Positions 17,969-26,128 of a stretch of 64,000 bases of DNA are shown piece by piece (within the stretch, counting starts at the first letter, position 1; each line of letters begins with the position of its first letter). The notes under the pieces are model-generated. The model searched no databases and was not told where the DNA came from. It was given only the letters and a program-made list of their open reading frames with translations. Source of the DNA: Parapedobacter indicus. GTDB taxonomy: Bacteria > Bacteroidota > Bacteroidia > Sphingobacteriales > Sphingobacteriaceae. The position numbers were made by a program, and so were the translations under genes. The DNA lies in the NCBI RefSeq assembly GCF_900113765.1, contig NZ_FOQO01000013.1, positions 140,321-204,320 of the forward strand, written 5' to 3'.

Positions 17969-19300
17969 CTATGCGACCAGCGCTTGCAACGCTTCATTTA
18001 CCCGGTCGAATCCATAGGCAGCCACGACCCGGTTAAATGCTTGCCTAATTTCGGCATTGCAGAGATTTCCGATGCTCCCTTCGTGCGTATGGTTTACTTC
18101 TTTTCGCGGTTTAAATGTACCGGCTTCGATGGCCAAGCCGATGTTGCGATATGCCTCCCGGAATGGGACGCCACTGAGCACTTCATCATTGACAACCTCA
18201 ACACTGAATAGGTAATCGTACTTGGGATCATCCAGAATTCCTTCTTTAATACGAATATTTTCAAGCATAAAGGCTGTAATTTCCAAACATTCGTTCAACG
18301 AACCGAATGCAGGAAACAGGTTTTCTTTCAGAAGTTGCAAATCCCGGTGATATCCCGACGGCAAATTGGTGGTCATCAAAGCGATTTCATTGGGCAATGC
18401 CTGGATTTTGTTGCACCGCGAACGTACCAATTCAAAAACGTCCGGGTTTTTTTTATGGGGCATGATACTGGAACCGGTCGTGAGGTGATCCGGAAATGTA
18501 ATAAAACCGAAATTCTGATTCATGTATAAGCAAACGTCCATCGACAACTTGGCAAGGGTAGCTGCTAGGGCACTCATACCCTGCGCAAGTATGCGTTCGG
18601 TCTTTCCGCGGCCCATCTGCGCATATACCACATTATAGTTAAGACTGTCGAAACCAAGCAAATCCGTAGTCATTTGACGGTTAAGCGGAAACGAAGATCC
18701 ATATCCCGCCGCGGAACCCAATGGGTTTTTGTTGCACACCTTCCATGCTGCCTGCAAAAGCTCCAAGTCATCAACCAAACTTTCTGCATAGGCGCCAAAC
18801 CATAGACCAAACGACGAAGGCATCGCAATCTGCAAATGTGTGTAACCCGGCAGCAGGACGTGCTTATATTGCTCGCTCAATGTGATCAATCGCTCGAACA
18901 ACACCTCCGTATTCTTGACCAACGTTTCAATTTCTGTACGAAAAAAAAGTTTGAGGTCTACCAACACCTGGTCATTGCGGGAACGGCCGCTATGGATTTT
19001 CTTTCCCGCTTCGCCAACGCGCTTGGTCAATAGTAGTTCGACCTGCGAATGCACGTCTTCCACACCTTCCTCAATGGTAAATTCACCCGCCATAACTTCA
19101 CGATACAGTTGCTTAAGTTCTTTCTGAACCGCATCCAAATCGTCGCCACTCAATAGGCCAATGCTGTGTAACATACGGGTGTGAGCCAGTGAACCCACAA
19201 TGTCTGCCGCTGCCAACTGCAGATCGAGCACTCGATCGTTGCCTACGGTAAAAGATTCCACCAAATGATTTACGTCGGTATTCTTCTGCCAAATTTTCAT
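17969..19300 (-). CDS. argH: Argininosuccinate lyase
   Basis: Last step of arginine synthesis: argininosuccinate to arginine plus fumarate. The fumarase/aspartase-superfamily signature GSSIMPHKKNPDVFEL is present, as are HSGRSRNDQV and the TTNLPSGYHRDLQLLKE segment typical of ArgH. The frame opens at a TTG (19309), but the ATG at 19300 (443 aa, MKIWQKN) matches the usual start. No other arg genes adjoin it, so it stands alone in this window. On the minus strand a TATTTTTG -7 element (19345-19352) lies about 45 bases upstream of the ATG. It converges on the hybrid kinase with only 8 bases between the stops; GCATAG/CTATGC there form a short inverted repeat. Confidence 0.96.
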   Translation of the reverse strand: MKIWQKNTDVNHLVESFTVGNDRVLDLQLAAADIVGSLAHTRMLHSIGLLSGDDLDAVQKELKQLYREVMAGEFTIEEGVEDVHSQVELLLTKRVGEAGKKIHSGRSRNDQVLVDLKLFFRTEIETLVKNTEVLFERLITLSEQYKHVLLPGYTHLQIAMPSSFGLWFGAYAESLVDDLELLQAAWKVCNKNPLGSAAGYGSSFPLNRQMTTDLLGFDSLNYNVVYAQMGRGKTERILAQGMSALAATLAKLSMDVCLYMNQNFGFITFPDHLTTGSSIMPHKKNPDVFELVRSRCNKIQALPNEIALMTTNLPSGYHRDLQLLKENLFPAFGSLNECLEITAFMLENIRIKEGILDDPKYDYLFSVEVVNDEVLSGVPFREAYRNIGLAIEAGTFKPRKEVNHTHEGSIGNLCNAEIRQAFNRVVAAYGFDRVNEALQALVA

Positions 19301-19344
19301 ATTCCGCAAGTTTCTTTTGCTTTTTGCGCTACGTTTTTTCGATT

Positions 19345-19352
19345 CAAAAATA
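19345..19352 (-). promoter_or_regulatory. -7 promoter element of argH
   Basis: TATTTTTG on the minus strand matches TAnnTTTG exactly. No good TTTG is found 18-20 bases upstream, so this rests on the -7 match and its distance to the argH ATG (19300). Confidence 0.4.
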
Positions 19353-19451
19353 CAAATAGCTTACGGATTTTGGCCGCTTACCAGATATTTTAAGTGAAAA
19401 CGTCCTTTTGTCTCTTTTTTTGTTGCTAAAAGGATTAAAGCAAAAACAAGG

Positions 19452-19467
19452 GTGAGTGTTTACTCAC
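19452..19467. promoter_or_regulatory. 16-bp palindrome, possible operator
   Basis: GTGAGT-GTTT-ACTCAC, perfect 6-bp arms around four bases. It lies between argH and the outward consensus promoter at 19485-19515, about 17 bases before its -33 element. That is a normal place for an activator site of that promoter, or a distal site for argH. No binding protein can be named. Confidence 0.35.
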
Positions 19468-19484
19468 TTATTTTTAAAAAAACT

Positions 19485-19730
19485 TTTGCAGTAATCATTT
19501 ATATTCCTACGTTTGTAACCACGACAGGGGAAAATGGTTTGATTCAAACACTTTCAGCTTAGTTTGACAAGTAAGTGAATCATGAATTACTCGATATTGT
19601 AAACATAAATTGATGATAGACCACTATGTCTTAAAACTGGAAAAACACTCGCTAACCAGTTATAAACCTATTTGTTTATTTTTTTTGCAAAAAGCGGCAG
19701 CAAGCATGGGAAACTTGATGCCGCTTTTGC
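19485..19730 (+). ncRNA. Candidate small RNA with its own promoter and terminator
   Basis: TTTG (19485-19488), exactly 19 bases, TACGTTTG (19508-19515): a full match to the Bacteroidetes promoter consensus on the plus strand. No gene follows in that direction before the minus-strand crp-like gene ends at 19732. The expected transcript (from about 19520) contains a 6-bp hairpin AACTGG/CCAGTT (19635-19661), a T-rich tract, and a terminator hairpin at 19687-19730. Its only ATG opens a six-codon frame (MNYSIL). A stand-alone RNA of about 150-210 nt is the simplest reading. It could instead be antisense to the crp-like gene if termination leaks. Rfam identity cannot be judged by eye. Confidence 0.35.
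19687..19730. terminator. Hairpin terminator after the crp-like gene, probably bidirectional
   Basis: AAAAGCGGCA (19690-19699) pairs with TGCCGCTTTT (19719-19728) around a 19-base loop. It begins immediately after the minus-strand stop at 19732 and is flanked by A/T runs, so it can serve the minus-strand gene and the plus-strand candidate RNA. Confidence 0.7.
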
Positions 19731-19731
19731 C

Positions 19732-20337
19732 TTATAGCCGTGGGGTATTCGCTTTTTGAGTAGCCAATCGGCGCCTGACCTTACTTAGAAATTCGGGTGT
19801 CATCCCCAGGTAAGCCGCAATATAATGTTGTGGCACACGCAGCGCAAGTTTGGGATATTGCTTTAAAAACTCGACATACCTTTCTTCGGCAGTTTTAGCA
19901 ATGGTCCGGATGAGGCGGTGCTCCAAAGCCGATAGATGGCGTTGGATCATCAGCCGGAAAACGCGCTCAAACTGCGGCACACGGCGCAGCAATTCTTCCT
20001 TACGGGAGGGATTGAGCGTGAGCAATTCGCTGTCTTCCATGGCCTCGATATACAACAGGCTGGGTTTGCGTTCGTGGAAACTACCAATATCACTTACCCA
20101 CCAATCTTCGATAGAAAATTGCAGGATAACCTCACTGCCATTTTCGTCAATATAGTAGCTGCGGAGGCAACCCTTAACGATATAAGCCTCAAAATCACAC
20201 ACCTCACCTTCCCGCAGCAGTAATTGCTTTTTTTTGACGGTCCTTGGCTTAAGCAGATCATTGAACACAGCAATATCCTCGGACGAAAAACGGCCGCACC
20301 GATTTACGTAGTCATTAATCGCAGTAAAATTACCCAT
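19732..20337 (-). CDS. Crp/Fnr-family transcription regulator
   Basis: 201 aa. An N-terminal cyclic-nucleotide-binding-type jelly roll (about 15-125, LLREGEVCDFEAYIVKGCLR, then YYIDENGSEVILQF) is followed by a dimer helix (RLIRTIAKTAEERYVEFLKQYP) and a short winged-helix DNA-binding domain with PQHYIAAYLGMTPEFLSKVR as helix-turn-helix. This is the common Bacteroidota type with an abbreviated C-terminus, whose ligand is generally unknown. The residues that bind cAMP in E. coli Crp are not conserved, and no Fe-S cysteines are seen. It is transcribed away from the dioxygenase/esterase pair that starts at 20492, with 154 bp between them, so it is the obvious candidate to regulate that pair. A terminator follows directly. 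Confidence 0.9.
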   Translation of the reverse strand: MGNFTAINDYVNRCGRFSSEDIAVFNDLLKPRTVKKKQLLLREGEVCDFEAYIVKGCLRSYYIDENGSEVILQFSIEDWWVSDIGSFHERKPSLLYIEAMEDSELLTLNPSRKEELLRRVPQFERVFRLMIQRHLSALEHRLIRTIAKTAEERYVEFLKQYPKLALRVPQHYIAAYLGMTPEFLSKVRRRLATQKANTPRL

Positions 20338-20458
20338 AAAACAATCGCTTGTTAGGAATTCGCATATCTCATCAAACTTACTGTTTTTTTCACCTCATTT
20401 CCAAACACCCGGATACGATTTCTTGTCATAGATTAATGCGGGGGGATAACAGGCAGGC

Positions 20459-20484
20459 TACCTTTGTATCAAATTATTAGGAGG
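20459..20484 (+). promoter_or_regulatory. Promoter -7 element and canonical Shine-Dalgarno of the dioxygenase gene
   Basis: TACCTTTG (20459-20466) fits TAnnTTTG; no good -33 TTTG is found. AGGAGG (20479-20484) lies seven bases before the ATG at 20492. A full Shine-Dalgarno is unusual in this window, where most genes have none, and fixes the start codon. Confidence 0.55.
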
Positions 20485-20491
20485 AAAACTC

Positions 20492-21430
20492 ATGGAAAAC
20501 AAGATTTTAGGGATACATCACATTACAGCCATTGCAGGCGATGCCCGGCGGAACTATGATTTTTACACCCGCGTTCTCGGTCTTCGAATGGTCAAAAAGA
20601 CCGTAAACTTTGATGATCCGGAAACGTATCACTTCTATTTCGGCGACGAAGTTGGAACGCCGGGAACCATCCTTACTTTCTTTCCCTGGGGCAACCGCGT
20701 AAGACAGGGGCGACGTGGCACCCAGCAGGTCACAGAAATAGGGTATGCCGTACCCGAAGGGAGCTTGGATTTCTGGAAGAAACGACTTGAGGAAAACAAT
20801 GCGATCATTAATAATGTGGCCTCCAAATTTGGCGAACAATACCTTACTTTTTTGGATCCAGATGGACTCAAGCTGGAACTTACTGTACCGAGTGAAGCCG
20901 ACATGCGCACGCCCTGGGAAACTGACGAAGTGAAGGCCGAACACGCCACCCGTGGGTTTCACCACGTGACCCTTACCACCCTTGAGAAAGACGCCACAGC
21001 TCGTATCCTCACCGATATTTTTGGATACCGGCTGTTACAGCAAGACGTTAATCGCTTCCGCTTCGTCACCGACGCGGTGAAACAAGCTGCCTTCGTCGAT
21101 TTGGTGGAAGCGCCGGGAGAGTCCGTGGGTTTCGTCGGCGGTGGATCTGTGCATCACGTCGCCTTCCGGGTAAAAGACGAAGCCACGCTCATGCAATTCC
21201 GTGAGAAAGTGGTGGCACAGGGACTTAACATTACCGAAAAAATAGACCGGAACTATTTTTATTCCTTGTATTTCCGCGAACCGGGCGGCGTGTTATTTGA
21301 GATAGCTACGGACAATCCGGGTTTTGCAACGGATGAGACTGTAGCTGAATTGGGAAGCGGCTTGAAACTGCCTTCACAATATGAAGGGTACCGCAACCGT
21401 CTTGAGCAAGTTTTACCTCAATTGAATTAG
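20492..21430 (+). CDS. Ring-cleaving dioxygenase of the VOC/glyoxalase fold (MhqO-like)
   Basis: 312 aa built from two pairs of vicinal-oxygen-chelate modules: LGIHHITAIAGDARRNYDFY at the N-terminus and GFHHVTLTTL from about residue 150. The metal-ligand pattern is present (His in IHHIT and FHHVTL; Glu in LKLEL and VLFEIAT). Proteins of this type cleave or detoxify aromatic or quinone compounds; in Bacillus the MhqO and MhqD genes are induced together by hydroquinones and catechol. The next gene starts five bases after this stop and encodes an MhqD-like esterase, so the same pairing exists here. The substrate is inferred from that pairing and not from residues. The product has no signal peptide and should be cytoplasmic. 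Confidence 0.85.
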   Translation: MENKILGIHHITAIAGDARRNYDFYTRVLGLRMVKKTVNFDDPETYHFYFGDEVGTPGTILTFFPWGNRVRQGRRGTQQVTEIGYAVPEGSLDFWKKRLEENNAIINNVASKFGEQYLTFLDPDGLKLELTVPSEADMRTPWETDEVKAEHATRGFHHVTLTTLEKDATARILTDIFGYRLLQQDVNRFRFVTDAVKQAAFVDLVEAPGESVGFVGGGSVHHVAFRVKDEATLMQFREKVVAQGLNITEKIDRNYFYSLYFREPGGVLFEIATDNPGFATDETVAELGSGLKLPSQYEGYRNRLEQVLPQLN

Positions 21431-21435
21431 TTATC

Positions 21436-22059
21436 ATGTACACACACGACAAACACATTATACAAGCAGGCAAATTGGCTGCACACGCCAAAAAAGCAGT
21501 GGTGTTGCTCCACGGAAGGGGCAGCACCGCACAAGGTATACTTTCCCTCCAGCGCCATCTGCAGCTGGAGGACGCCTTGCTGCTGGCACCCCAGGCAACC
21601 CATAATTCATGGTACCCCTATAGTTTCCTTGCGCCTATGGCAGACAATCAACCCGCCCTGGATTCGGCACTGGCATTGGTGGATGAGGTTGTCGCCGAGA
21701 CCATTAAACTGGGTATTCAGTCGGCGAACCTTTATTTTTTGGGATTTTCCCAAGGTGCATGCCTTACGCTGGAATACGTAACCCGGCATGCGAAGCGCTA
21801 TGGCGGAATCGTTGCCTTCACCGGCGGACTTATTGGCGAATCATTGATCAAATCGAATTATCAGGGCGATTTCGCGGGCACACCCATTCTTATTACATCG
21901 GGCGACGAGGATCCGCATGTGCCTTTACACCGGATTGAGGAAAGTGTGGCTATCTTGCGAAATCTGGGCGCAGCCGTCACCGCGGAAATCTATCCCGGAA
22001 AGCCGCATAGCATCAGTGCCGACGAAACGCTGTTAGCAAACGAACTAATATTCGCCTGA
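21436..22059 (+). CDS. Alpha/beta hydrolase, phospholipase/carboxylesterase family (MhqD-like)
   Basis: 207 aa, single-domain serine esterase. HGRGSTAQGI gives the oxyanion loop, GFSQGA the nucleophile elbow (Ser in YFLGFSQGACLTLEY), SGDEDPHVPL the acid Asp region and GKPHSIS the catalytic His. It begins five bases downstream of the dioxygenase, so translation is probably coupled. In Firmicutes the same two families form the mhq quinone-resistance genes, and this pair may do the same job here. It converges on the GH3 gene with three bases between stops, and no terminator hairpin is visible between them. Confidence 0.87.
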   Translation: MYTHDKHIIQAGKLAAHAKKAVVLLHGRGSTAQGILSLQRHLQLEDALLLAPQATHNSWYPYSFLAPMADNQPALDSALALVDEVVAETIKLGIQSANLYFLGFSQGACLTLEYVTRHAKRYGGIVAFTGGLIGESLIKSNYQGDFAGTPILITSGDEDPHVPLHRIEESVAILRNLGAAVTAEIYPGKPHSISADETLLANELIFA

Positions 22060-22062
22060 TCG

Positions 22063-24351
22063 TCAATCTATCAGGAAAAAATGCTTCTCCTGTACATCAC
22101 GAGAGTTGGTTCCTATGAAGACGATAAATTCCCCGGCTTCCGCGGCATACTCCAGATCGGCATTGTAAAATTTGAGGTCTTCTTCGGTGAGGTCAAAGAC
22201 TACCCGTTGTGACTGCCCGGGTGCCAGCTGGATTTTCTGAAACCCTTTGAGCTCCTTGACAGGGCGAGTTACCGATCCGACCAAATCGCGGATGTATAGC
22301 TGCACCACCTCTTCACCCGCATAGCTGCCGGTATTGCTTACCTCCACGCTTACCTGTAAGTTGCCCTTCCGTTGAAGCGTATCGGTACTCAGCACCGGCT
22401 CATCATACGTAAACGTGGTATAGCTAAGCCCATATCCAAAAGGATAGAGCGGATCATTGCTTACATCGAGGTAGTTAGAACGGAATTTCTGGAACCACTG
22501 ACCCTCCCCCAATGGTCGGCCGGTATTCTTATGGCTATAGTAGAGTGGTAGCTGGCCGACGTGTTGTGGAAATGTGGCCGGCAGCTTTCCGGATGGGTTC
22601 ACGTCTCCGAAGAGCACATCGGCCACGGCTTTGCCAGTTTCTGTACCCCCAAACCACACATTCAGGATCGCCGGTACGTGCTCGTTTTCCCACGTGAGCG
22701 TGAGCGGCCGGCCGGTAAACAATACCAACACCACGGGTTTGCCGGTTTTCAACAACTCGGCGAGCAACCGCTGCTGCACTGCCGGGATACCAATATCTGT
22801 ACGACTGGAACTTTCGCCGCTCATCTCCGAGCTTTCGCCCAATGCAGCAACTACAACATCGGCCTGCCTAGCTACTTCCAGCGCCTCGGCAATCAGCTCG
22901 GCTTCGGGACGATCGTCACGTGGGATGGTCCGGCCAAATAGGGTAGCCCGCTCTTGATATGACGAATCCGCTAGCAGGTTAGAACCTGGGTGGTAGATGA
23001 TTTTCATGGTATCGCCCAACACCTCCCGCATCCCTTCCAGCAGCGACGGCGTGTTTTCCAAGTCGGCACTCACACTCCACGTACCCGGCATGTTACTGCC
23101 CGTGTTGGCCAGCGGGCCGATTAACGCCATCGTACCTTGCTTCTTCAAGGGCAGCAGCTGCTCATCATTTTTCAGCAGTACAAATGACTTGCCTGCTGCT
23201 TCGCGTGCCTTGGCCAAGTGAGTTGGATTCAGGATGGCTTTTGCCGCGCGATTTTCGTCGCAGTAGCGAAACGGGTCGTCAAACAAGCCTAACTTGTATT
23301 TTGCCTCTAACACCAAGCGGCAAGCGCGATCGATATCGGCCTCACTTACTTTACCCGCTTCGACTGATTTTTTCAATGTAGTAAGAAACCCTTCTCCTAC
23401 CATATCCATCTCCACACCAGCTTTCAACGACCGCGCAGACACCTCCTGTAAGTTGCCCAGACCGTGGTCGATCAATTCATTGACGGCGGTATAGTCGGTC
23501 ACGACAAAGCCGTCAAACCCCCATTGGTGACGCAGCACGTCCGTCATGAGCCATTTGTTGGCTGTGGCAGGCACGCCGTTAATATCGTTGAAGGAAGTCA
23601 TCACGCTACCGGCGCCCGCATCGATAGCCGCTTTATAGGGCGGCAAATATTCGTTGTACATGCGGTGGAGGCTCATGTCGGTGGTATTGTAATCACGCCC
23701 AGCCTCCGCTGCACCATACAGTGCAAAGTGTTTCACACAGGCCATCAGGGTGTTGTCGGCGGAAAGGTCGTCGCCCTGGTAACCATGCACCATGGCCTCG
23801 GCGATACGCGAACCTAAATACGTATCTTCACCGCTACCTTCGGAGATGCGCCCCCACCGGGCATCACGCGAGATGTCTACCATGGGAGAAAATGTCCAAT
23901 TCAGCCCATCGGCGGACGCTTCTATAGCGGCAATGCGCGCGGTTTCTTCGATAAGCGTCGTATCCCAAGAGGCGGCAAGCCCCAATGGAATGGGAAAAAT
24001 CGTCTTATACCCATGGATGACATCCATGCCGAAAATGATAGGAATCTTTAACCGTGAGTGGTTCACCGCCAACTCCTGTGCCGCACGGATGCGCGGTACG
24101 GTCGTCATACTGAATATCCCGCCTATTTTACCGGCCTTGATTTTGGCCTCCACATCCGTACTTACAACCGCACCTGTAGTCGCATCACCTCCCGTAACCA
24201 AGTTCAGTTGACCGATCTTTTCTTCGAGTGTCATCCGCCCCATTAGATCAGTGATGAAGATATCCATTTTACTTTTATCTGTTGTGGCCTGCTGAGCATA
24301 ACCCGATAACTTGATGGCCAGAAGACCGGCGATGATTACTGTGTATTTCAT
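22063..24351 (-). CDS. GH3 beta-glucosidase, exported
   Basis: 762 aa from the ATG at 24351 (a TTG five codons upstream opens the frame). A signal peptide (MKYTVIIAGLLAIKLSGYAQ) is followed by the GH3 barrel, with nucleophile Asp286 in GFVVTDYTAVNEL, then the alpha/beta sandwich (AALGESSEMSGESSSRTD carries the usual acid/base region) and a C-terminal fibronectin-III-like domain. This is the BglX-type layout at normal length. It is the last gene of the PUL, seven bases after the GH43 stop. GH3 enzymes beside GH144 glucanases, such as the one in the Bacteroides thetaiotaomicron locus, prefer sophorose and beta-1,2-gluco-oligosaccharides, which suggests the same preference here. A broader beta-glucosidase specificity cannot be excluded. 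Confidence 0.92.
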   Translation of the reverse strand: MKYTVIIAGLLAIKLSGYAQQATTDKSKMDIFITDLMGRMTLEEKIGQLNLVTGGDATTGAVVSTDVEAKIKAGKIGGIFSMTTVPRIRAAQELAVNHSRLKIPIIFGMDVIHGYKTIFPIPLGLAASWDTTLIEETARIAAIEASADGLNWTFSPMVDISRDARWGRISEGSGEDTYLGSRIAEAMVHGYQGDDLSADNTLMACVKHFALYGAAEAGRDYNTTDMSLHRMYNEYLPPYKAAIDAGAGSVMTSFNDINGVPATANKWLMTDVLRHQWGFDGFVVTDYTAVNELIDHGLGNLQEVSARSLKAGVEMDMVGEGFLTTLKKSVEAGKVSEADIDRACRLVLEAKYKLGLFDDPFRYCDENRAAKAILNPTHLAKAREAAGKSFVLLKNDEQLLPLKKQGTMALIGPLANTGSNMPGTWSVSADLENTPSLLEGMREVLGDTMKIIYHPGSNLLADSSYQERATLFGRTIPRDDRPEAELIAEALEVARQADVVVAALGESSEMSGESSSRTDIGIPAVQQRLLAELLKTGKPVVLVLFTGRPLTLTWENEHVPAILNVWFGGTETGKAVADVLFGDVNPSGKLPATFPQHVGQLPLYYSHKNTGRPLGEGQWFQKFRSNYLDVSNDPLYPFGYGLSYTTFTYDEPVLSTDTLQRKGNLQVSVEVSNTGSYAGEEVVQLYIRDLVGSVTRPVKELKGFQKIQLAPGQSQRVVFDLTEEDLKFYNADLEYAAEAGEFIVFIGTNSRDVQEKHFFLID

Positions 24352-24358
24352 CTTTATC

Positions 24359-26128
24359 TTATTCAATCCGTATCACTTTTGTACGCTCGGACACCCCATT
24401 TTCATTGACGGCTTCAATGCTGAAATAGTAGGGCTTCTGGCTATCCATCGCTTTATAATAATATTCGTTGGCACCATGTACCATGATGCAGTTATACAAC
24501 TTATCAGGTGCCAGGCCTGTATAGATGTTATAGGCATATGCATTATCCACCGGACTCCATTTTAGCCAGGCACTGCGCTTATCCTTTTCCGTCCGCAGAA
24601 TGATGAAATCGTTGACGGAAGCCGGCTTGCTTCCTTGTCCTTTGCCAAAGATCCGCAGACCACTGATGGCAAATTTGCCCGTCGGCATGTGGATATTTTC
24701 CAGTTTAATGTACCGGGCTTTCACGGGATTCTCCAGTTCAATGTAGTCGTGGGGAACATCCCTGCGGTTCTGACTTTTATCCTTAAGGACATTCCACTTG
24801 CGTCCGTCTTCGGAATAAGACAGCATATACCGGTGATAAATCCCTTCCATCTTCCCGAGAAAAGCGCTGTCGGCATCCTGATCGGCATAATTAATCTGCA
24901 CGGCACGAACCGTACTTACCTCGCCCAAATCACTCTGTATCCATTCGCCCCTATCGCCTGTGACGGCACTCCAATAGGTCTTCATGCTTTCATCTACCGC
25001 ATGGTTGGCCGGGTAAGCCGCGCCCAGCGTAGATGACACCTGCACAGGCTTATTATAGTTGAGCAGCATCCAGCCCGTGAACCGACTTTCGCGGTGGTCA
25101 GTGGGGCCATTCGGCAAGTAGTGCGGGTAATCTCCAAATGCGGTATTGCAATACATTACGTCGTCTTCATCAAACCCGGCGGGCCACATGCCCAACCGCC
25201 TTTCGAAATTATTTTTCACGCCCAGGACAACGGTAGCGACATGCCAATAATTGCCGTCGTTATCCTGGAAGGTCGCGCCATGGCCAGCTCCACGCGCAAA
25301 TCCTCCAGGCTTGTAGCTGAGGGGGTCCGACTGCGTGGTAAACGGGCCCAAGGGGCTGTCGCCCACAGCCACTCCATCGGCGTAGCCGCTGAATTCGGTA
25401 CCCGGAGCCGCATATTGCAGGTAGTACTTACCATTGTGCTTGGTCATATGCGCCCCTTCGATAAAAGGATCGAGGAACGTGTTATCCACGTACTCGCCGA
25501 ATCGTTGCCAGCCGTAACGCCAGTCCTCTAGAAAATACATTTCCTTGCGGGTGCCGATGGGTGCAAAGGTCTGCCGGTTGAGTTCGATGCCATATAGCGG
25601 ATAGCGGTTGCTGCTACCATTGTACATATAGAAGCGACCGTTGTCATCCGTGAAAAAATCAGGGTCCCAACCACCTATTGAAAAGGAATCTATCAAGGGC
25701 TGCCACTGGTTTTCCTTGGGGTTCGTACTCATCCACAGCGTAAACTTATCGGTGTAGGTGGAGCCGAATACCAGCAGGGTATCACCAACGATACCTACCG
25801 CCGGAGCACACAGCTCATCGTACACATCGCCATTCCATGGGCGTAGGAATTTTTTGGACACAAAATTCCAGTTGGAGAGGTCGCTACTCCACCAATAGCC
25901 CCATTGGTTGGTGCTGAACAGGTAATAATCACCTTTATAATTGACAATAACCGGATCGGCCGTAGCTCGGTGCCGACCCCATTCTGAAAAATTGGGAATG
26001 GGCGTATAACCGTAATCGATGTTGATCGGATTACAATAGGTGCGGGGTGTTTGGGCATCGCTCGTTCCGCTGCATAGTACCCACGCAACAACGATCAACC
26101 AACTATTTTTCCAACGATATTTCATCAT
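24359..26128 (-). CDS. GH43-family glycosidase with F5/8-type (CBM32-like) domain
   Basis: 589 aa, exported (signal peptide through LCSGTSDAQ). The five-bladed propeller typical of GH43 is indicated by the three acids in order: base Asp in HRATADPVIV (about residue 58), a pKa-modulating Asp in GGWDPDFF and the acid Glu in FIEGAHMTKH. After about residue 345 comes a discoidin-like domain (VSSTLGAAYPANHAVDE, YWSAVTGDRGEWIQSDLGEV, ARYIKLENIH) that may bind sugar, and then a short fibronectin-like end. The ATG at 26128 shares its A with the last base of the preceding TGA (TGATG), implying translational coupling within the PUL. GH43 enzymes mostly act on arabinose, xylose or galactose linkages, so its presence in a probable beta-1,2-glucan locus is unexplained. 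Confidence 0.85.
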   Translation of the reverse strand: MMKYRWKNSWLIVVAWVLCSGTSDAQTPRTYCNPINIDYGYTPIPNFSEWGRHRATADPVIVNYKGDYYLFSTNQWGYWWSSDLSNWNFVSKKFLRPWNGDVYDELCAPAVGIVGDTLLVFGSTYTDKFTLWMSTNPKENQWQPLIDSFSIGGWDPDFFTDDNGRFYMYNGSSNRYPLYGIELNRQTFAPIGTRKEMYFLEDWRYGWQRFGEYVDNTFLDPFIEGAHMTKHNGKYYLQYAAPGTEFSGYADGVAVGDSPLGPFTTQSDPLSYKPGGFARGAGHGATFQDNDGNYWHVATVVLGVKNNFERRLGMWPAGFDEDDVMYCNTAFGDYPHYLPNGPTDHRESRFTGWMLLNYNKPVQVSSTLGAAYPANHAVDESMKTYWSAVTGDRGEWIQSDLGEVSTVRAVQINYADQDADSAFLGKMEGIYHRYMLSYSEDGRKWNVLKDKSQNRRDVPHDYIELENPVKARYIKLENIHMPTGKFAISGLRIFGKGQGSKPASVNDFIILRTEKDKRSAWLKWSPVDNAYAYNIYTGLAPDKLYNCIMVHGANEYYYKAMDSQKPYYFSIEAVNENGVSERTKVIRIE

